11,739 nucleotides of DNA from Steroidobacteraceae bacterium (GTDB lineage Bacteria > Pseudomonadota > Gammaproteobacteria > Steroidobacterales > Steroidobacteraceae), in contig JAICKZ010000073.1 in the NCBI GenBank assembly GCA_025927665.1, positions 1 to 11,739 on the forward strand, read 5' to 3'. The number at the start of each line of letters is the position of its first letter. Position 1 is the first letter of the stretch. Below are positions 7,118 through 11,739 of this stretch, piece by piece. The notes beneath the pieces are model-generated. The model was not told the origin of the DNA. It did no database searches and was given only the letters and a program-made list of their open reading frames with translations. The position numbers and the translations under genes were made by a program.

Positions 7118-8580
7118 TGAGTAAATCAGAGCCAATTGCAATTGAGCTGATCGATTACCAGGCGCAATGTGCAAAGCTGGAAGCCACGGTTGCGCGAATG
7201 ACGCGTATCAATGAAGCGTTAATGGATCGCATTGAACGCAACATGGATATGCAGGGAAATTCATTTTCACTATTTCAAGCTGCCAATGCTTTGGAAGCAA
7301 AGGTTCGTGAACGCACCAGTGCATTAAAAGATGCCATGCATCAATTGGAACGTACCAATATGGAATTGGTAAAATCGAATGAAGCCGCGCAAGCAGCAAG
7401 TCGCGCCAAGTCCGAATTTCTTGCGACCATGAGCCACGAAGTCCGCACTCCAATGAATGGCGTGTTGGGCATGACGGAAATTCTTCTTGGCACCTCACTG
7501 GATGGTAAGCAACGCAAGGCAGCAGAAACGATTCATCGTTCCGCCGTATCTTTACTGCATGTTCTTAATGACATTCTGGATTTTTCAAAAATAGAAGCAG
7601 GTCATTTATCATTGGAAGAAACCGCTTTCAATTTGCGCAAAGAAACCCATCAATCATTGGTGGCATTGCAAACCCAAGCGGCGAACAAAAAACTTGAATT
7701 GATTATTGATTATCCCGATCTGATGCCCACAGCCGTGATCGGTGATCCGGGTAGGTATTCGCAAATACTTATCAACTTGGTTGGTAACGCCATAAAATTT
7801 ACCCGGCGAGGTTCGGTAACAGTCCGTATGCGATTGGAACATGCGGAGGCAGCTCATTATCACTATCGCTGTGAAATACAGGACACCGGCATTGGTATCA
7901 AACCCGATGTGATGAGCAAATTATTCAATTCATTTACACAAGCAGACAGTTCAACCACAAGACAGTTTGGCGGCACTGGTTTGGGCCTGGCAATTGTGCG
8001 TCGATTGTGCGAAATGATGGGCGGTACTTGTGGCGTGAACAGTGAATATGGATATGGAGCCTGCTTCTGGTTTACGCTTAAGTTGAAGCACAATACCGAC
8101 TTTACAAACGACACTACCATCAACGTTGCGATTTCACCCACAGCAGAGAGATCGCTTACACATGTGCTGATCGTTGAAGACAATCCGCTTAATCAAGAAG
8201 TGGCCATGGCGATGCTTGAAAACATGAAGTGCGATTGTGTAGTAATGGACAATGGTCATAAGGCATTGCAGCTTCTGAAACAGTCGCATCATTTCGACGT
8301 GGTATTGATGGATTGCCAGATGCCGACAATGGATGGTTACGAAGCCACCAGTCTGTTTCGCGAATATGAAGCAGCGCAAGGCAATAAACATTTACCCATT
8401 ATTGCGCTTACTGCCAATGCCATGCAGGGCGATCGAGAACGTTGCCTACAAGCCGGCATGGACGATTTTCTAAGCAAACCATTTCGCATCACTGAATTGC
8501 ATGAAAAATTAACCAAGTGGTGCCCGCGATACGGGTATGCGCAAATTACCCAACATCAATTAAAAAAGGAAATGCGTTAA
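7117..8580 (+). CDS. Soluble hybrid histidine kinase with receiver (NosP-associated)
   Basis: The 487-residue kinase has no transmembrane segment and no PAS or other sensor domain. Residues 1-95 are a coiled-coil region including LMDRIERNMDMQGNSFSLFQ (35-54), then KVRERTSALKDAM. The H-box MSHEVRTPMNG carries H107. The ATPase domain has N220/N224 in INLVGNAIKF, DTGIGI (256-261), LFNSFTQAD and FGGTGLGLAI (284-293). The receiver (about 348-467) has E354/D355, the phosphoacceptor D399 in LMDCQMPTMDGYE, T432 and K454. Autophosphorylation at H107 should pass to D399 and then to the HPt protein encoded next. The gene begins within the FIST stop codon and lacks a close Shine-Dalgarno (ATAGGT is 14 bases off), so translation probably depends on coupling to the FIST gene. 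It resembles NahK/VpsS-like kinases. Confidence 0.92.
   Translation: MSKSEPIAIELIDYQAQCAKLEATVARMTRINEALMDRIERNMDMQGNSFSLFQAANALEAKVRERTSALKDAMHQLERTNMELVKSNEAAQAASRAKSEFLATMSHEVRTPMNGVLGMTEILLGTSLDGKQRKAAETIHRSAVSLLHVLNDILDFSKIEAGHLSLEETAFNLRKETHQSLVALQTQAANKKLELIIDYPDLMPTAVIGDPGRYSQILINLVGNAIKFTRRGSVTVRMRLEHAEAAHYHYRCEIQDTGIGIKPDVMSKLFNSFTQADSSTTRQFGGTGLGLAIVRRLCEMMGGTCGVNSEYGYGACFWFTLKLKHNTDFTNDTTINVAISPTAERSLTHVLIVEDNPLNQEVAMAMLENMKCDCVVMDNGHKALQLLKQSHHFDVVLMDCQMPTMDGYEATSLFREYEAAQGNKHLPIIALTANAMQGDRERCLQAGMDDFLSKPFRITELHEKLTKWCPRYGYAQITQHQLKKEMR
8566..8571 (+). promoter_or_regulatory. Shine-Dalgarno fixing the HPt start
   Basis: AAGGAA ends 8 bases before the ATG at 8580, inside the last codons of the kinase gene. 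It favours 8580 over an in-frame upstream GTG at 8517 that would add 21 residues unlike any HPt protein. Confidence 0.75.
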
Positions 8581-8930
8581 TGGCTATTGACGCTCAACTC
8601 GATGAAAGTCAACTGGCAACGTTGCGGCTGTTGCGTAATGGTCAATTGCTTGGAAATTTGATCCGCACTTATCGTACACAAACTCAACAGCAGCTGTTAA
8701 AGCTCCGCCAAGCATTGGATGTTGAGGATACCGCCAATATTGCTACCATTGCTCATTCAATGAAGTCTGCCAGTTTCACACTAGGCGCCACACAAATGGG
8801 CCAGCTTAGTACCACGCTCGAAAGTGCAGCGATGCAATGCGATGTCACGCAATGCCGCAAAGTCATTATGGCGTTGCAAGAAAATTATGACACTTTGTTA
8901 CCTGCACTTGCCCGTGAGGAGCGGCCATGA
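8580..8930 (+). CDS. Stand-alone HPt phosphotransfer protein
   Basis: The 116-residue protein is a single histidine-phosphotransfer domain, expected to be a four-helix bundle. The key block is IAHSMKSASFTLGATQMGQL at about 57-76. H59 is the phosphoacceptor and K62 the usual nearby lysine; the family form is AHxLKGSSxxLGA, so the glycine after lysine is serine here. A LLRNGQLLGNLIRTYRTQ helix comes before it, as in other HPt domains. It lies between a hybrid kinase and a receiver-bearing output gene, so it most likely carries phosphate from D399 of the kinase to D62 of the output protein in the cytoplasm. Its start overlaps the kinase stop (TAATG) and its own stop overlaps the next start (ATGA). 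This gene is shorter than many gene callers report with confidence, but the motif and context are clear. Confidence 0.88.
   Translation: MAIDAQLDESQLATLRLLRNGQLLGNLIRTYRTQTQQQLLKLRQALDVEDTANIATIAHSMKSASFTLGATQMGQLSTTLESAAMQCDVTQCRKVIMALQENYDTLLPALAREERP
8916..8921 (+). promoter_or_regulatory. Strong Shine-Dalgarno of the REC-PAS-GGDEF-EAL gene
   Basis: GAGGAG lies 5 bases before the ATG at 8927, inside the end of the HPt gene. It is the strongest ribosome site in the operon and supports the 4-base ATGA overlap start. Confidence 0.8.
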
Positions 8931-11083
8931 CTCTGCGTGCAATCAAGCAAATTGCTTTGGGCAACATTCTAGTTGCTGACGATGACGACATGTTGCGTTT
9001 ATTAATATCCAGTGTATTGATAGACGTCGGTTACACGGTACTGACAGCCGCAGATGGTGCCGAAGCATTGGAGTTATTTGCCGAACACAATATTGATTGT
9101 GTGATTACCGATGTCGTCATGCCAAAAATGAATGGTTTCGAGTTGACCGCCGCCATACGCATCATGCCTGGCGGCGAACGCGTGCAAATTTTATTTATGA
9201 CAGGTTCGGATGATTACGATTCGATACAGCGCGCCTATGAAGCTGGCGCCAATGATTTCTCTGCCAAACGCATCAATCCGTTGTTATTGGTAGAGCGCGT
9301 CCGGTTTTTGTTTAAAGCACAACAAATTCAGGACTCGTTGCGCTTGAGCGAACAACGATTGTCTTACGCACAACGTCTGGCGCAATTAGGTCATTGGGAA
9401 AGAACGCTGGGAGGCGATACGGTTGCGGTATCGCCGATAGTATGTGCATTACTGGAAGTTAGCGATGGAATTGATCTTACATGGAATTCCTTGTGCGAAA
9501 AAATTCATCCCGATGATCTTGAAATGGTTCAGCATGAATTACAGCACGCTATCGCACAACATACTGTATATCGCTTTGAACATCGTTTTGTCGGACGCAA
9601 CAATGTCGTCAGAGTACTTCGCCATCAAGGTGAAGTGGTTCCCACCGATGTCCCTGGGGAGTGGGTAGTTCGCAGCACGATGCAAGATGTGACTGAGCGC
9701 CGCGCACAAGAAGATAGAATTCACTTTCTGGCATTTCATGATCCATTGACATCATTGCCCAATCGCGAATTGGCATTACGCGCACTGGACTCTGCGATTA
9801 CTGACCATTCGCGCGAATACCAGCACATTGCCATATTTGCAGTAGGGCTGGACGATTTCAGTCGTATCAATAGTTCCTTGGGACAAGCCGCCGGCGATAC
9901 TGTTTTGAAAACTATCGGTGACAGGTTGCGAACGCAAGTACGCGATTCCGATCATGTGCTACGTACCGGCGAATTGCGCGAGCTCAATAATGGCTGTCTA
10001 GTTGCACGAACTGAAGGTGATCGCTTTTTATGTGTGGTGACGAATCTGCAATTAAGTGAAGCGGCCATTAGTATTGCCAAACGTTTGCAACGCTCTATTT
10101 CCGCACCGTTGCCCGTGACTGATACAGAATTGACTTTGTCATCGACGATTGGCGTCAGCCTGTATCCACATGATGGCCTGAATGCTACCGAACTAATCGA
10201 TCATGCCTTTGCGGCTCTACTGCATGCCAAGAGACAAAAAGGTAGCTGTCAATTTTTTGCAACGGAAATTAGCGAACGCGCACGACATCGATTAACGATG
10301 GAAACTGAATTGCGGCATGCGCTTGATCAACATCAGTTCGAGATGTTCTATCAACCTCGCTTGAGGCTTGCAGACAATCGCGTTTATGGTGCGGAAGCGC
10401 TTGTGCGCTGGCGTCATCCCGTGCGTGGACTGGTCAATCCTGCAGACTTTATTCCGTTGATGGAAGACATGGGAATGATCACCGCGCTCGGAAATCAAGT
10501 CATTGATATGGCGGTAAAGCAAGCGACACAATGGGCGCAGCTTGATCCAGAAGAGTTTCGCGTCTCATTCAATATTTCACCACTTCAATTTATTAGTAGC
10601 GATGTCGTTGCAGAAGTAGATGCTGCGCTGAAACGCGTTGGTGGCTTGCATAAATATCTTGAAGTGGAAATTACTGAAAGTACTTTGCTGTCACAACCAG
10701 AAATGGTAAGTGCCACATTACAGGCATTTCGTGAACGTGGAATTCGCGTCGCATTGGATGATTTCGGTACTGGATTTTCGTCTCTTAGTTATTTGCGCAA
10801 GTTGCCGCTTGATGTATTGAAGATAGATCAAAGCTTTGTTGCCGATATTGGCGTGTCGCATAACGGCACGACACTGGTTGATGCCATGTTGTTTATTGCA
10901 CAAGCATTGGGGCTAGATTGTGTTGCCGAAGGAGTGGAGTTGGAAACACAACTTTCGTTCCTGACCCTGCAAAAATGTAAAGAAGTACAAGGTTATCTCA
11001 TCGCAAGACCCATGCCGGCCAGTGAATTTATGAAATGGCGACAGAAGTGGAATACAGAAAATAATGGCGCAAAGAGCGCATAA
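8927..11083 (+). CDS. Response regulator with PAS, degenerate GGDEF and intact EAL domains
   Basis: The 718-residue protein is a cytoplasmic c-di-GMP output regulator. The receiver spans about 12-130, with acidic D18-D21, phosphoacceptor D62 (ITDVVMP), T92 and K114; the usual KP pair reads KR. A PAS_3-like domain covers about 145-257 (AQLGHWE to DVTERRA). The GGDEF domain (about 262-442) is degenerate. The signature is EGDRF (363-367), the first metal-ligand aspartate of the usual DxDxF reads G307, and about 12 extra residues (347-358) precede the signature. The EAL domain (about 455-705) has E490-A491-L492, N549, E581, D611-D612 in DDFGTG, K632, E668 and E671 in AEGVE, and Q688. It should therefore act as a phosphodiesterase that breaks c-di-GMP to pGpG, with GGDEF perhaps binding GTP as a regulator. 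Phosphate from the upstream HPt protein probably sets its activity. Confidence 0.92.
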   Translation: MTLRAIKQIALGNILVADDDDMLRLLISSVLIDVGYTVLTAADGAEALELFAEHNIDCVITDVVMPKMNGFELTAAIRIMPGGERVQILFMTGSDDYDSIQRAYEAGANDFSAKRINPLLLVERVRFLFKAQQIQDSLRLSEQRLSYAQRLAQLGHWERTLGGDTVAVSPIVCALLEVSDGIDLTWNSLCEKIHPDDLEMVQHELQHAIAQHTVYRFEHRFVGRNNVVRVLRHQGEVVPTDVPGEWVVRSTMQDVTERRAQEDRIHFLAFHDPLTSLPNRELALRALDSAITDHSREYQHIAIFAVGLDDFSRINSSLGQAAGDTVLKTIGDRLRTQVRDSDHVLRTGELRELNNGCLVARTEGDRFLCVVTNLQLSEAAISIAKRLQRSISAPLPVTDTELTLSSTIGVSLYPHDGLNATELIDHAFAALLHAKRQKGSCQFFATEISERARHRLTMETELRHALDQHQFEMFYQPRLRLADNRVYGAEALVRWRHPVRGLVNPADFIPLMEDMGMITALGNQVIDMAVKQATQWAQLDPEEFRVSFNISPLQFISSDVVAEVDAALKRVGGLHKYLEVEITESTLLSQPEMVSATLQAFRERGIRVALDDFGTGFSSLSYLRKLPLDVLKIDQSFVADIGVSHNGTTLVDAMLFIAQALGLDCVAEGVELETQLSFLTLQKCKEVQGYLIARPMPASEFMKWRQKWNTENNGAKSA

Positions 11084-11117
11084 CAAAATGCAGTGCGTAT
11101 TGTGCGATCGATATACA

Positions 11118-11139
11118 AGCAATTGAAAATTTAATTGTT
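11118..11139. terminator. Possible weak hairpin between convergent genes
   Basis: AGCAATT and AATTGTT can pair over 7 positions (one G-T) around an 8-base loop in the 72-base convergent gap. It is AT-rich and lacks a clean T-run, so it is at best a weak bidirectional terminator. Confidence 0.2.
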
Positions 11140-11155
11140 CTAAGGCGAGAATCAA

Positions 11156-11602
11156 TTAACGCTTCGCTTTCTTTCCTATATTGTTATCAACAAGCTCACG
11201 TCCTTCAGCAGGCTCGCGTTTTTCTTCGAAGCTTTGCACCGGTTCACCACTCAATACTTTCAATTCACCCTCGACGACCGCACCTTCTGCGATCGCTACA
11301 TGCTGAGCCGCAATGCGACCTGCAATATGCGCCGTGCCGCGAATCTCAAGGTTTTTGCGTACCGCGATATCACCAGTTATCTTTCCGGCAATCACTGCAT
11401 TTTCACAATGCAATTGCCCTTGCCATAAACCCGTGTCGGCCAATGTAAATAATCCGCCCACCTCGCTATTGCCGAGCACAATACCGGCGACGGCAAGATC
11501 TCCAGGGCAGTTCAATTCGCCTTCGATACGACTACCCATGCCGACAAAGGTGGGTGTGTTGACAGCACGATCCAGCAAACGTCTTTTAGGAGTATCGTTC
11601 AT
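11156..11602 (-). CDS. Bactofilin (polymer-forming cytoskeletal protein)
   Basis: The 148-residue protein fits the bactofilin/CcmA (formerly DUF583) family. These form nucleotide-free filaments from a right-handed beta-helix and scaffold cell-wall or envelope factors. A short polar N-terminus (1-17) leads into a repetitive core at about 18-117, with short turns such as GSRIEGELNCPGD, AVIAGKITGDI, LEIRGTAHIAGRI and AVVEGELKVL spaced as in beta-helix rungs. The C-terminal 30 residues are highly charged, ending KKAKR. There is no signal peptide or membrane segment, as usual for the family; membrane contact through the N-terminus is possible. Transcription runs toward the c-di-GMP operon. An AGG 12 bases before the ATG is a weak ribosome site. 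No M23 peptidase, a frequent bactofilin neighbour, is seen in the window. Confidence 0.9.
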   Translation of the reverse strand: MNDTPKRRLLDRAVNTPTFVGMGSRIEGELNCPGDLAVAGIVLGNSEVGGLFTLADTGLWQGQLHCENAVIAGKITGDIAVRKNLEIRGTAHIAGRIAAQHVAIAEGAVVEGELKVLSGEPVQSFEEKREPAEGRELVDNNIGKKAKR

Positions 11603-11646
11603 AAAATTGATACCTATACGGAATGCTCAAGCATACAAGGAATGCG
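11603..11646. promoter_or_regulatory. Upstream region of bactofilin with small inverted repeat
   Basis: ATGCTCAAGCAT (11623-11634) is a 5-base inverted repeat with a 2-base spacer, 21 bases before the bactofilin start. It could be an operator or chance. I see no convincing -35/-10 pair for bactofilin between it and the right edge. Confidence 0.2.
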
Positions 11647-11739
11647 ATGTTAAATGAGATTGGAGGCGAACAATTTCGGTCACGAGTTGCTTATTTCGGC
11701 ATTACTTACATCTGTGTCAGTAAGCGACAATTGTTGTCA
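11647..11739 (+). CDS. Possible start of a divergent gene, cut by right edge
   Basis: From an ATG at 11647 the frame stays open for 31 codons to the end of the window (MLNEIGGEQFRSRVAYFG and onward). AGGA at 11638-11641, 5 bases before the ATG, gives plausible ribosome-site spacing. I do not recognise the protein from so short a piece. Against it, only 44 bases would separate it from the bactofilin start on the other strand, leaving little space for two promoters. A 31-codon open frame can also arise by chance. Confidence 0.3.
   Translation, partial: MLNEIGGEQFRSRVAYFGITYICVSKRQLLS

Noticed and set aside
8517..8579. N-terminal extension of the HPt protein into the kinase gene
   Set aside because: Would need a GTG start with no ribosome site and adds residues unlike HPt proteins; AAGGAA supports 8580.
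11313..11657. 114-residue plus-strand open frame opposite bactofilin
   Set aside because: Antisense shadow of the bactofilin gene, with no family resemblance or ribosome site.
1..11739. Mobile elements, CRISPR arrays, tRNA or rRNA genes
   Set aside because: I saw no transposase or integrase motifs, no spaced direct repeats and no tRNA-like cloverleaf; intergenic gaps are too short for most of these.

Overview
The window looks like chromosomal DNA of a gammaproteobacterium. The evidence is the family set: a GlxA-type AraC regulator, a GlpD/GlpK/GDPD glycerol-phosphate group, a NosP-type FIST protein with its hybrid kinase, and bactofilin. Base composition is balanced and similar across all genes. 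I cannot name the genus. There are no RNA genes, CRISPR arrays, insertion sequences or other signs of recent transfer. Gene density is high.

Layout. (1) 2-613, plus strand: the 3' part of a GlxA-family AraC regulator, cut by the left edge. (2) 703-1947, minus strand: a PQQ-dependent glucose/sorbosone dehydrogenase-like lipoprotein, convergent with the regulator. (3) 2117-5694, plus strand: a glycerophosphodiester phosphodiesterase, a short GlpD-like FAD dehydrogenase and a GlpK-like FGGY kinase. Together these could take glycerophosphodiesters to glycerol-3-phosphate and then to dihydroxyacetone phosphate. The dehydrogenase lacks the usual C-terminal domain and the kinase differs from GlpK at apparent glycerol-contact positions. 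(4) 5969-11083, plus strand: four genes joined by 1-4 base stop/start overlaps. They encode a FIST-domain sensor of NosP type, a soluble hybrid histidine kinase with receiver, a stand-alone HPt protein, and a REC-PAS-GGDEF-EAL protein. (5) 11156-11602, minus strand: bactofilin, convergent with region 4. (6) From 11647 to the right edge: a possible start of a further gene.

The main interest is region 4. It reads as a complete His-Asp-His-Asp phosphorelay in one operon. A FIST/NosP receptor would control the kinase in trans, phosphate would pass from H107 to D399 of the kinase, then to H59 of HPt, then to D62 of the output protein. That output protein has a degenerate GGDEF (EGDRF) and an EAL domain with all expected catalytic residues, so the predicted effect is regulated c-di-GMP breakdown. 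NosP-kinase pairs are known from Pseudomonas, Vibrio and Legionella. The co-encoded HPt and the one-sided output are what make this version worth testing.
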